Shown: positions 1 to 4,762 of the stretch, one piece after another
Layout of the letters: every line of letters begins with the position of its first letter
How positions within the stretch are numbered: the stretch's first letter is position 1
Translations under genes and position numbers: made by a program
Notes under the pieces: generated by a model
Told to the model about the DNA's origin: nothing
Seen by the model: only the letters and a program-made list of their open reading frames with translations
Database searches by the model: none
Source: JAAZZIT01 sp964480525
GTDB lineage: Bacteria; Bacillota; Clostridia; Oscillospirales; Ruminococcaceae
Length of the DNA: 7,624 bases
Assembly (NCBI GenBank): GCA_964480525.1
Contig: CAYZOV010000048.1
Coordinates: 1 to 7,624, forward strand
Direction of reading: 5' to 3'

Positions 1-817
1 GGCTTTCGGCAACCTCTCTCAAAGCGTTAAGTCGGCTTAACATTTTTTCGTCAAGTTGCGAACCTATCCATGTGTTTCCTTTGCCGATTCGGGAACTTTC
101 AGGAACGCCGTTTTTGTACCTGTCCGTTAAAAATCCCTGATAAAGTGGCGAAAATACCGCCAGACCTATGCCGTTTTCTGCCGAAAATTCGTCCAGTCCG
201 TCCTCTTCAATCCAACGATTTAACATGGAATACGACGGTTGGTTTACTATAAACGGGGTTCTCAATTCCTTAAAAATTTCCATAATTTCCGCAGTTTGAC
301 GCTTGTTGTAATTTGAAATTCCCACATATAGCGCTTTTCCCTGCTTTACGGCGTTGTCAAGCGCAAGTGCGGTTTCCTCAATCGGCGTTTCGGGGTCAAA
401 AACATGGTGATAAAAAATATCAACGTATTCAATCCCAATTCTTTTCAAGCTCTGGTCAAGTGAAGCGGTCAGGTATTTTCGAGAGCCGTTTCGGTCGCCG
501 TAAGGACCCTGCCACATTTCGTACCCTGCCTTTGTGGAAATGCACATTTCGTCACGCAAACCGCCCATGCCCTTTAAAATTCTGCCGAAATTTTCTTCGG
601 CGCTTCCGTTGTAAGGGTGTCCGTAGTTGTTTGCAAGGTCAAAATGCGTTATTCCCAAACCAAACGCAGTATGCACCATTTTTTCCATGTTTGAAAAATC
701 ACTTTGACTGCCGAAATTCTGCCATAACCCCAGCGACACGGCGGATAGCTTCAAGCCACTTTTTCCGCAACGGTTGTAAATCATTTTTTCGTACCTGTTT
801 TCGTTTGGAACGTACAT
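1..817 (-). CDS. Aldo/keto reductase, YghZ/MgrA-like (C-terminus cut by window edge)
   Basis: This is an NAD(P)H-dependent cytoplasmic oxidoreductase of the aldo/keto reductase superfamily. Relatives (YghZ, L-glyceraldehyde 3-phosphate reductase) reduce aldehydes such as methylglyoxal or glyceraldehyde phosphate. 272 residues are visible. By comparison with the roughly 346-residue YghZ, about 60-70 C-terminal residues, including much of the cofactor-phosphate binding end, lie outside the window. The expected catalytic tetrad is visible: D60 (THFDLANNYG), Y65, K96 (STKAGYEMW) and H138 (DIFYHHVFDPETP). The family strings VGISNY (165-170), NQPSYSMLNR (192-201) and VFSPLYQGFLTDRY (221-234) follow in the right order. 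The ATG at 815-817 was chosen because an AAGGAGGA ribosome-binding site sits six bases upstream and family similarity begins soon after. No stop codon or frameshift was seen. I see no convincing promoter upstream, and no operon partner is visible. The true substrate cannot be told from sequence. Confidence 0.93.
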   Translation of the reverse strand, partial: MYVPNENRYEKMIYNRCGKSGLKLSAVSLGLWQNFGSQSDFSNMEKMVHTAFGLGITHFDLANNYGHPYNGSAEENFGRILKGMGGLRDEMCISTKAGYEMWQGPYGDRNGSRKYLTASLDQSLKRIGIEYVDIFYHHVFDPETPIEETALALDNAVKQGKALYVGISNYNKRQTAEIMEIFKELRTPFIVNQPSYSMLNRWIEEDGLDEFSAENGIGLAVFSPLYQGFLTDRYKNGVPESSRIGKGNTWIGSQLDEKMLSRLNALREVAES

Positions 818-822
818 AAAAA

Positions 823-830
823 TCCTCCTT
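823..830 (-). promoter_or_regulatory. Ribosome-binding site of the aldo/keto reductase
   Basis: On the minus strand this reads AAGGAGGA and ends five bases before the ATG of the reductase. It is a near-perfect Shine-Dalgarno sequence and fixes the start codon at 815-817, ahead of the second in-frame ATG twelve codons (residue 12) downstream. Confidence 0.85.
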
Positions 831-936
831 TTTAAATAACGACGTTGTTTGAATTTTTTTAATTTTAATTTTGGATTAACGAAATTTGGAAACACTCTGC
901 CAAACTTTGTCATAACCGCACTTTGACTTTTGTAAC

Positions 937-1010
937 TGGAAACGTACCGTTTCATCGATTCACCTCACCACGCTTTTGTGGGGTAATAAAGTTTGTTTTG
1001 TTCGGTGGCA
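937..1010 (+). repeat. Interspersed repeat, copy A (hairpin half plus downstream block)
   Basis: This copy contains the small hairpin GAAACG-TAC-CGTTTC (939-953) followed by ATCGATTCA. A downstream block then includes CCAC-gctttt-GTGG (968-981) and ends in TTTGTTTTGTTCGGTGGCA. The same order recurs at 1299-1372 with many substitutions. The left half of the repeat (the ATAAAAGTTTTCG part) is missing here. A weaker related stretch sharing CTTTTGTAACTG lies at about 1211-1245. Confidence 0.7.
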
Positions 1011-1011
1011 T

Positions 1012-1093
1012 ATGCGAAGCTAAAGCTTCGCATGGGAATTTTGCTCACCTCGTTACACTCGGTGTTTCGCTGTGCGAAACCGCAAAAGTTCCC
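1012..1093. repeat. Two adjacent hairpins, the second branched
   Basis: ATGCGAAGC (1012-1020) pairs perfectly with GCTTCGCAT (1025-1033) across a 4-base loop. Immediately next, GGGAATTTTGC (1034-1044) pairs with GCAAAAGTTCCC (1082-1093) with one bulged base. This encloses two further arms: CACC/GGTG (1046-1064) and the perfect GTTTCGC-tgt-GCGAAAC (1064-1080). Together they could form a stem feeding a three-way junction in RNA or a cruciform in DNA. The pairing is directly visible; function is unknown. Confidence 0.7.
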
Positions 1094-1103
1094 GGTTTGA
1101 TGA

Positions 1104-1141
1104 AAGTTTTAAGTTTTCGTTTTTCGCTAACTTTAAAACTT
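1104..1141. repeat. AT-rich hairpin at the left edge of repeat copy B
   Basis: AAGTTTTAAG (1104-1113) pairs with CTTTAAAACTT (1131-1141) with one extra base, leaving a 17-base loop. A related hairpin, TTTAAAGTTT with AAACTTTAAA, precedes the variant copy at 1386-1416, so this hairpin appears to be part of the repeat unit. Confidence 0.6.
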
Positions 1142-1200
1142 CGTCAGAAAATAAAAGTTTTCGTCCACCTTTTTGAAAACGTGCCGTTTCATCAATTCAC
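1130..1200 (+). repeat. Interspersed repeat, copy B
   Basis: This is the fullest copy. CTTTAAAACTTCGTCAGAAA leads into ATAAAAGTTTTCGTCCACC, then GAAAACG-TGC-CGTTTC and ATCAATTCAC. Thirty-three consecutive bases from 1150 are identical to those starting at 1274, which is far beyond chance in this window. The small hairpin is imperfect here, with four A on one side and three T on the other. Confidence 0.85.
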
Positions 1201-1257
1201 ACCGCACCGTGGTTTGCCTTTTGTAACTGTAACTTTGCCGTGAAACCGCACTATCTT

Positions 1258-1372
1258 CCAAAGTCTGCCAGAGAATAAAAGTTTTCGTCCACCTTTTTGA
1301 AAACGTACCGTTTTCATCGATTCAGCTCGCAACACTTTTGTTATGTGTCCTACTTTGTTTTGCTCGCTGGCA
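1258..1372 (+). repeat. Interspersed repeat, copy C (both halves)
   Basis: This is the only copy carrying both the left block shared with copy B (CTGCCAGAGAATAAAAG, TTTTCGTCCACC) and the right block shared with copy A (CATCGATTCA, then TTTGTTTTGCTCGCTGGCA). It therefore links the two into one unit of about 115 bases. The small hairpin is GAAAACG-TAC-CGTTTTC (1299-1315), a perfect 7-bp stem. The unit offset between copies B and C is 124 bases. Confidence 0.8.
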
Positions 1373-1385
1373 AAATTTGAAATAG

Positions 1386-1416
1386 TTTAAAGTTTTAGTT
1401 TTTTGCAAACTTTAAA
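1386..1416. repeat. Perfect 10-bp AT-rich hairpin
   Basis: TTTAAAGTTT (1386-1395) is the exact reverse complement of AAACTTTAAA (1407-1416), with an 11-base loop. It opens the dense hairpin run that continues to 1663, and it parallels the hairpin at 1104-1141. Confidence 0.75.
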
Positions 1417-1470
1417 ACTTCGTCAGAAAAATAAAGTTTCGGTCAAGCCTTTTCAAAGGCTTGCAGGGGG
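1407..1470 (+). repeat. Interspersed repeat, variant copy D
   Basis: The left end (ACTTTAAAACTTCGTCAGAA, then ATAAAGTTT) matches copy B almost exactly. The right side then diverges to CGGTC followed by AAGCCTTT-tc-AAAGGCTT and GCAGGGGG. In this copy the GTTTTC/GAAAAC pairing of copies B and C is replaced by a different perfect hairpin in the equivalent place, suggesting that structure is retained while sequence changes. Confidence 0.65.
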
Positions 1471-1663
1471 TTAAGTGGGGACAGCGTCCCCCTTATCGCC
1501 GTCCGCAGACGGCGAAACGCCCCAATCCCCTAAAGCGTTTTTCGGGGAAGTCAAAACTAGAGCCATCTAGTTTTGACGTGGGGGACTTTTCAAGTAAAAA
1601 GTCCCCCTACCGACAAGGTTTTGCAAACTTCCCTCGCAAAATAGTCCGGTGGACTATTTTGCG
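1444..1663. repeat. Run of six consecutive inverted repeats
   Basis: The visible arms are: CAAGCCTTT/AAAGGCTTG (1444-1463); GGGGAC-agc-GTCCCC (1477-1491); CGCCGTC-cgca-GACGGCG (1497-1514); a weaker CCCC/GGGG arm (1527-1547); GTCAAAACTAG/CTAGTTTTGAC, 11 bp (1550-1577); GGGGGACTTTT/AAAAGTCCCCC, 11 bp (1580-1607); and CGCAAAATAGTCC-ggt-GGACTATTTTGCG, 13 bp (1635-1663). That is six perfect stems plus the weak one within 220 bases, with short loops and little spacer. None ends in a clear U-tract in the way a terminator would. Tracts like this, with purine-rich connectors, occur between genes in some Ruminococcaceae as I recall them, but I cannot name the family. Confidence 0.8.
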
Positions 1664-1721
1664 ACGTACAAAGTTTGACCGCTTTAAAAAGCTAGGAAAA
1701 CTGTTCTTACAAACTTTATAA

Positions 1722-1770
1722 AACCGCCAGAACATAAAAGTTTTTGGAAAACGTGCCGTTTTCATCGGTT
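1722..1770 (+). repeat. Interspersed repeat, copy E (internally shortened)
   Basis: AAACCGCCAGAACATAAAAGT leads into a shortened middle that lacks the CGTCCACCTT segment of copies B and C. The perfect hairpin GAAAACG-TGC-CGTTTTC (1747-1763) and CATCGGTTC follow. Its right end runs directly into the tRNA-like piece starting at 1767; copies A-C continue differently after CATC[GA]ATTCA. Confidence 0.7.
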
Positions 1771-1791
1771 CGATTCCAGTTAGCAGCTCCA
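1767..1791 (+). pseudogene. tRNA 3'-end-like fragment with CCA
   Basis: The segment contains the T-loop string GGTTCGATTCC, then AGT, TAGCAGC and TCCA. This is what the 3' quarter of a Firmicute tRNA looks like: T-loop, the 3' half of a T-stem (CCAGT), a 7-base acceptor strand (TAGCAGC), discriminator T and encoded CCA. The matching 5' parts are absent. No GCTGCTA acceptor strand lies about 70 bases upstream, and only GG of the expected ACTGG T-stem strand is present, because repeat copy E takes over at that point. It is not a functional tRNA. It could be the residue of recombination at a tRNA 3' end, or a chance resemblance extended by the repeat's own ATCGATTC. An irregular hairpin follows at 1787-1825. 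Confidence 0.4.
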
Positions 1792-1900
1792 AAAAGGATA
1801 GATTCCAAGTGCCTATCTTTGGGAGTTAAATATTTACAAGATTCTGAAATAACACTTGCCAAAACCCACTTCGCCATTCATCACTTTTTACTGATATTAA

Positions 1901-1937
1901 ACAAAAAACACTTTTAAAGTGTTAAAGTGTTTTTTGT
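1901..1937. terminator. Terminator-like palindrome downstream of the lipoprotein gene
   Basis: ACAAAAAACACTTT (1901-1914) is the exact reverse complement of AAAGTGTTTTTTGT (1924-1937), giving a 14-bp stem with a 9-base loop. It lies 21 bases past the stop of the lipoprotein gene. Read on the minus strand, the stem ends in a run of T. The same symmetry makes it usable on the plus strand for any transcript leaving the hairpin-rich interval. Confidence 0.7.
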
Positions 1938-1958
1938 GGGTATATGAAATTTTAATAA

Positions 1959-2567
1959 CTAATTAAAATAAGGAACTATGTTATACAACAACTGCACATC
2001 GCCATTTTTTATGTCCTCTAAATCGCCTTTGGATAAATCATAGCAATCTGATGTAAATCTTTCTCTCCACTCAAATGTTTGGTTCTTAACAAACGTTTCG
2101 TGAGCAAATTCATTAAATCGGTGCCATGCAATTTCGTTGCCTTTTGAATCGCAAAGGGTATCTCCCTCAAACATTATTCCCCATAATTCACCATCGTAAC
2201 CACTTGTAATTAAATAATCTATGTACAATGTATTTTCATATTCAAAAATGTCTATAATTTGAATATTCATTTCGTTTTCAATCATTATAGGTTCAGGCTT
2301 AACATCTGCTTTATACAAAATCTTTGATTTCGGATTATCAACAGAAATTTCATCATCAGAAACTGTACCTTCATCGTCCTCATGGGAACTATCGTCATTA
2401 TTAGAAGTATTATCCTCGTTGGAACTATCGTCCTGCTGTGAACTGCTATCACTAACGCTTGAGGTAATATTCTCTTTGTCATTATTGTCATTCTTTTGTT
2501 TTTCATTGCACGAAACTAGCGAGAATACAGCAATTGAAACAATAAATAGAGTTAGCAATCTTTTCAT
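1959..2567 (-). CDS. Predicted secreted lipoprotein with acidic Ser/Asp/Asn linker, unknown function
   Basis: This 202-residue protein has a lipoprotein signal peptide: MKR, a hydrophobic stretch (about 4-18) and the lipobox LVSC, with C20 as the predicted lipidated cysteine. It should therefore be anchored on the outer face of the membrane. Residues 21-80 are a low-complexity linker rich in Asp, Glu, Ser and Asn, with a 12-residue imperfect repeat (DDSSNED, DDSSHED) that is also visible in the DNA as GGAACTATCGTC at 2385 and 2421 on the plus strand. Residues about 85-202 form a small domain with alternating beta-like segments (MNIQIIDIFEYE, TLYIDYLITSGYDG). It resembles the Ig-like domains found at the end of many clostridial lipoproteins, but I do not recognise a family. 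The start is supported by GGAGGAG seven bases upstream. The gene stands alone and is clearly more AT-rich than its neighbours, so acquisition by transfer is possible. Confidence 0.85.
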   Translation of the reverse strand: MKRLLTLFIVSIAVFSLVSCNEKQKNDNNDKENITSSVSDSSSQQDDSSNEDNTSNNDDSSHEDDEGTVSDDEISVDNPKSKILYKADVKPEPIMIENEMNIQIIDIFEYENTLYIDYLITSGYDGELWGIMFEGDTLCDSKGNEIAWHRFNEFAHETFVKNQTFEWRERFTSDCYDLSKGDLEDIKNGDVQLLYNIVPYFN

Positions 2568-2646
2568 TTTTTCTCCTCCAAAATAAAGAATTTACAAATC
2601 CAAGTAAAAATATCAAGTAAAATCCCCCGATTTACTGCTCAAATCA

Positions 2647-2675
2647 ATTTTAACATACTATTGTTTTTTTGTCAA
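2647..2675 (-). promoter_or_regulatory. Promoter of the lipoprotein gene
   Basis: On the minus strand TTGACA (2670-2675) is followed after exactly 17 bases by TAAAAT (2647-2652), preceded by TGT as in an extended -10. Transcription would start near 2640, giving a leader of about 70 bases. An imperfect hairpin (AGTAAAATC/GATTTACT, 2616-2636) lies just after the predicted start. It could be regulatory or a chance feature. Confidence 0.75.
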
Positions 2676-2821
2676 GATAATGTGACCTACTGTCATTCTA
2701 TCGTTTTTTACTTAAACACAATGCGACTTTCAGTCAAGCTTTTTTATGAAATTCCATTTACCACACCCAACCCACGTTGACAAGCTTTTTGCAAAAATTC
2801 TCCCTTTTTTTCAAAAACCCC

Positions 2822-2850
2822 TTGACAAAACACCGCATAATGCTTATAAT
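2822..2850 (+). promoter_or_regulatory. Promoter of the marR-MATE operon
   Basis: A perfect TTGACA (2822-2827) and a perfect TATAAT (2845-2850) are separated by 17 bases, the ideal housekeeping sigma-factor spacing. The start of transcription would be near 2857, giving a leader of about 40 bases that contains the palindrome at 2861-2874. So strong a promoter is consistent with control by repression. Bases 2676-2821, between this promoter and that of the lipoprotein gene, show nothing further I can identify. Confidence 0.88.
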
Positions 2851-2860
2851 ATATATCTGT

Positions 2861-2874
2861 GTCCGATTTCGGAC
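2861..2874. promoter_or_regulatory. Candidate MarR operator
   Basis: GTCCGA-TT-TCGGAC is a perfect dyad placed a few bases after the predicted transcription start and 22 bases before the regulator's start codon. MarR-family dimers bind short palindromes overlapping or adjoining their own promoter, so binding here would block transcription of both regulator and exporter. The position and symmetry are visible; the assignment to this regulator is inferred. Confidence 0.65.
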
Positions 2875-2883
2875 TAATCTTCT

Positions 2884-2893
2884 AGGGGGGTGA
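2884..2893 (+). promoter_or_regulatory. Ribosome-binding site of the MarR gene
   Basis: AGGGGGGTGA differs from the ideal AGGAGGTGA core by a G in place of A plus an extra G. It ends three bases before the ATG at 2897 and supports that start. An ATG-free leader lies between it and the operator. Confidence 0.7.
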
Positions 2894-2896
2894 CTT

Positions 2897-3361
2897 ATGC
2901 AAATTAGAGAAATTATCGAACTTATCGACCAACAGCAAAAGGAACAGGACGCAATTTACCACAATGTGGCGGTGCGTTTCGGATTGTCAGACACCGCAAT
3001 GTGGGTGCTTTATCTTGTTTCGTGCGACGACAAAATCCACACCCAACAAGAACTTTGTCAGACCTGCTTTTTCCCAAAACAAACCATAAACACCGCAATA
3101 ACCAAACTGGTGCAAAAAGGCTACGCAACCCTTAAACCTTTGCCCAACACCAAAAACAAAAAACAAATTCTCCTAACCCAACAGGGTGCGGAATTGGTTG
3201 AACAAACCGTCAACAAGCTTGTTGAAGCGGAAACCGCCGCTTATGAACAAATCAGCACGGAGGAGCTTTTGGCGTATCTTGAACTTTCAAAACGCATTAA
3301 CGCAAATCTTCGGGAACAAACCGACAAAATTTTTAATATCAAGGAGGACAATCATGGCTAA
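2897..3361 (+). CDS. MarR-family transcriptional regulator of the adjacent exporter
   Basis: This 154-residue cytoplasmic protein has the normal MarR length and layout. An N-terminal dimerisation helix is followed by a winged helix-turn-helix with the recognition segment PKQTINTAITKLVQKGY (60-76), the wing at about 79-92 (LPNTKNKKQILLT), and C-terminal dimerisation helices (about 96-146). MarR dimers release DNA when a drug or other ligand binds. Here the likely targets are its own promoter and the downstream MATE gene. The gene overlaps that exporter's start codon by 8 bases, so the two are co-transcribed and probably translationally coupled. The layout resembles mepR-mepA of Staphylococcus, though orthology is not shown. 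C43, C54 and C57 lie near or in the DNA-binding domain (C54 and C57 form CxxC), so redox or metal sensing cannot be excluded. The inducer is unknown. Confidence 0.93.
   Translation: MQIREIIELIDQQQKEQDAIYHNVAVRFGLSDTAMWVLYLVSCDDKIHTQQELCQTCFFPKQTINTAITKLVQKGYATLKPLPNTKNKKQILLTQQGAELVEQTVNKLVEAETAAYEQISTEELLAYLELSKRINANLREQTDKIFNIKEDNHG
3341..3347 (+). promoter_or_regulatory. Ribosome-binding site deciding the MATE start
   Basis: AAGGAGG lies six bases before ATG 3354, inside the end of the regulator gene. It shows that the exporter begins at 3354 and not at the longer in-frame ATG at 3186, which would add 56 residues read out of frame within the regulator gene. Confidence 0.92.
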
Positions 3362-4697
3362 GCAACCAATCCAACTTTCAGACCATTTTAATTTCAGACG
3401 ACTTTTCAGATTCACTATTCCCTCAATCGCCGGAATGATTTTTACGTCAATTTACGGCGTTGTGGACGGATTTTTCGTGTCAAACTATGTAGGCAAAATC
3501 CCGTTCACGGGGCTTAACATCATCATGCCGTTTATTATGATGTTGGGTGCCGTGGGCAACATGGTGGGTCTTGGCGGTTCGGCTCTTATCGGCAAAACTC
3601 TGGGTGAGGGCAAAACAAAAAAAGCCAACAGCCTGTTTTCGTTTTTCGTGTACTTTATGGCTGTGGCAGGCGTAGTTTTAGCAATTTTAGGAAACATCTT
3701 TCTTCCGACAATTGCAAAACTTTTGGGTGCAGAGGGCGAAGTTTTGGAAAACGCTATACTTTACGGTCGAATTTGCCTTATAGGCGTAATTTTCCTGTCG
3801 CTCCAATACACGTTTCAAGGCTTTTTAATAACCGCCGAAAAACCTCAAATCGGCTTTTGGGTAACAATCATGTCGGGCGTAACAAACATCATTTTGGACG
3901 CATTGTTTATCGTAGTGTTTAAATGGGGTCTTGCAGGTGCGGCAATCGCAACTGTAATCGGTCAGTGCATTGGTGCGGTTGCGCCGATAATCATGTTTTC
4001 TTTGCCTAAAAACAAATGGATTCTCAAACTGGGCAAAGCCGAATTTGACGGGCGTTCTCTTGTCAAAGCCTGTGCAAACGGTTCGTCGGAATTTCTTTCA
4101 AACGTTTCAATGTCCCTTGTAGGTATGCTCTATAACGCCCAACTTTTGAAATACGCTGGCAACGACGGCGTTGCGGCATACGGCGTAATAATGTACGTCA
4201 ATATGATTTTTATTGCCGTGTTCTTCGGATTTACGACGGGGGTTTCGCCGATTTTCAGCTATAACTACGGTTCGGGAAACACAGACGAGCTTAAAAGCCT
4301 TTTCAAAAAGAGCGTTACAATAATAAGCTCTTTCGCAATTTTTATGCTTCTTTCAGCCGAAATTCTGGCAAAACCTCTTGCTTTAATTTTCACCAGCTAC
4401 GACAAGGCGCTTTTGGAAATGACAACCCACGCTTTTGTAATTTATTCTATATCGTTCTTGTTCTGCGGGTTCGGAATTTTCGGTTCGGCGCTTTTTACGG
4501 CAATGAACAACGGTCTTATTTCCGCAATTCTTTCAGTTGTCAGAACGGTTGTGTTGCAGGTGGCTTTTGTAGTAATTTTGCCAATGCTTATGGGCATTGA
4601 CGGCATATGGTGGTCGGTGGTTTTCGCCGAGGGAATTTCCGCATTGCTGTGCGTAATTTTCACAATCGCCTACCGCAAAGTTTACAAATATATGTAA
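3354..4697 (+). CDS. MATE-family multidrug efflux transporter, MepA-like
   Basis: This 447-residue inner-membrane antiporter should expel cationic drugs or other toxic compounds using a Na+ or H+ gradient. The length fits the MATE family, and about twelve hydrophobic segments are visible in two halves. The N-half signature SIYGVVDGFFVSNYVG (32-47) and GLGGSALIGKTLGEGK (72-87) are typical of the MepA/DinF-like branch. The second half repeats the pattern at GVAAYGVIMYVNM (272-284) and TTGVSPIFSYNYGSGN (294-309). The stop at 4695-4697 is followed 21 bases later by a terminator. Regulation is probably by the upstream MarR protein through the operator at 2861-2874. The start is set by AAGGAGG at 3341-3347. 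The substrate range cannot be deduced, and export of an endogenous metabolite remains possible. Confidence 0.95.
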   Translation: MAKQPIQLSDHFNFRRLFRFTIPSIAGMIFTSIYGVVDGFFVSNYVGKIPFTGLNIIMPFIMMLGAVGNMVGLGGSALIGKTLGEGKTKKANSLFSFFVYFMAVAGVVLAILGNIFLPTIAKLLGAEGEVLENAILYGRICLIGVIFLSLQYTFQGFLITAEKPQIGFWVTIMSGVTNIILDALFIVVFKWGLAGAAIATVIGQCIGAVAPIIMFSLPKNKWILKLGKAEFDGRSLVKACANGSSEFLSNVSMSLVGMLYNAQLLKYAGNDGVAAYGVIMYVNMIFIAVFFGFTTGVSPIFSYNYGSGNTDELKSLFKKSVTIISSFAIFMLLSAEILAKPLALIFTSYDKALLEMTTHAFVIYSISFLFCGFGIFGSALFTAMNNGLISAILSVVRTVVLQVAFVVILPMLMGIDGIWWSVVFAEGISALLCVIFTIAYRKVYKYM

Positions 4698-4718
4698 TTT
4701 AAAATTAAAACAGAGCAA

Positions 4719-4749
4719 AAAAGACTTGAGAAAAAATCTCAAGTCTTTT
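4719..4749. terminator. Shared terminator between the convergent MATE and ABC genes
   Basis: AAAAGACTTGAG (4719-4730) pairs perfectly with CTCAAGTCTTTT (4738-4749) around a short A-rich loop. It is followed by GTTTTT on the plus strand and, read from the other strand, by TTTTTTGC. It therefore can stop transcription from both the MATE gene (21 bases upstream) and the ABC gene (stop codon at 4763). Confidence 0.9.
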
Positions 4750-4762
4750 GTTTTTGCCAAAT

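Larger units (their letters stand above)
831..1958. other. Gene-free, repeat- and hairpin-rich interval
   Basis: These 1.1 kb separate the divergently read flank of the reductase from the 3' end of the lipoprotein gene. Open frames exist, but none has a convincing ribosome-binding site, protein-family motif or natural composition; they run through inverted repeats and repeat copies. The contents are at least four diverged copies of one interspersed repeat (about 937-1010, 1130-1200, 1258-1372 and 1722-1770) plus a variant copy at 1407-1470, many perfect hairpins, a tRNA 3'-end-like piece at 1767-1791, and a terminator-like palindrome at 1901-1937. Bases 1826-1900 show nothing I can name. Multi-copy intergenic debris, a non-autonomous mobile element or a structured RNA are all possible. 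Confidence 0.75.

Noticed and set aside
831..960. Promoter for the aldo/keto reductase
   Set aside because: An ATGACA-like -35 is present on the minus strand near 925, but no acceptable -10 follows at 16-18 bases; the AT-rich tract nearer the gene lacks a -35.
923..1243. Plus-strand open frame of 106 codons through the repeats
   Set aside because: It is composed of repeat copies and inverted repeats, has no ribosome-binding site or family similarity, and repeats its own peptide (NVPFHRFT, NVPFHQFT) only because the DNA repeats.
1386..1663. CRISPR array
   Set aside because: The palindromes differ in sequence, spacers are absent or irregular, and no Cas gene is visible.
1461..1721. Plus-strand open frame of 86 codons through the hairpin array
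   Set aside because: It is highly basic, spans six hairpins, has no start signal and no protein-like features.
937..1770. Insertion sequence or known large ornate RNA (such as ROOL or GOLLD)
   Set aside because: No transposase-like frame or matching terminal inverted repeats were seen, and I could not recognise any conserved motif of a named RNA class; the sequence-repeat nature argues against a single ornate RNA. An Rfam search would settle it.
1607..1792. Minus-strand open frame of 61 codons starting MELLTGIEP
   Set aside because: It is read through the tRNA-like piece and a perfect hairpin. Strings such as ELLTGIEP are typical of tRNA 3' ends misread as protein, and there is no ribosome-binding site.
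1787..1825. Hairpin after the tRNA-like piece as a terminator
   Set aside because: CTCCAAA/TTTGGGAG and GATAG/CTATC can pair, but with two irregularities, an 11-base loop and no T-run after it.
3186..3353. Longer MATE start giving 503 residues
   Set aside because: The extra 56 residues are the regulator gene read in another frame, and a clear AAGGAGG precedes ATG 3354, where family similarity begins.
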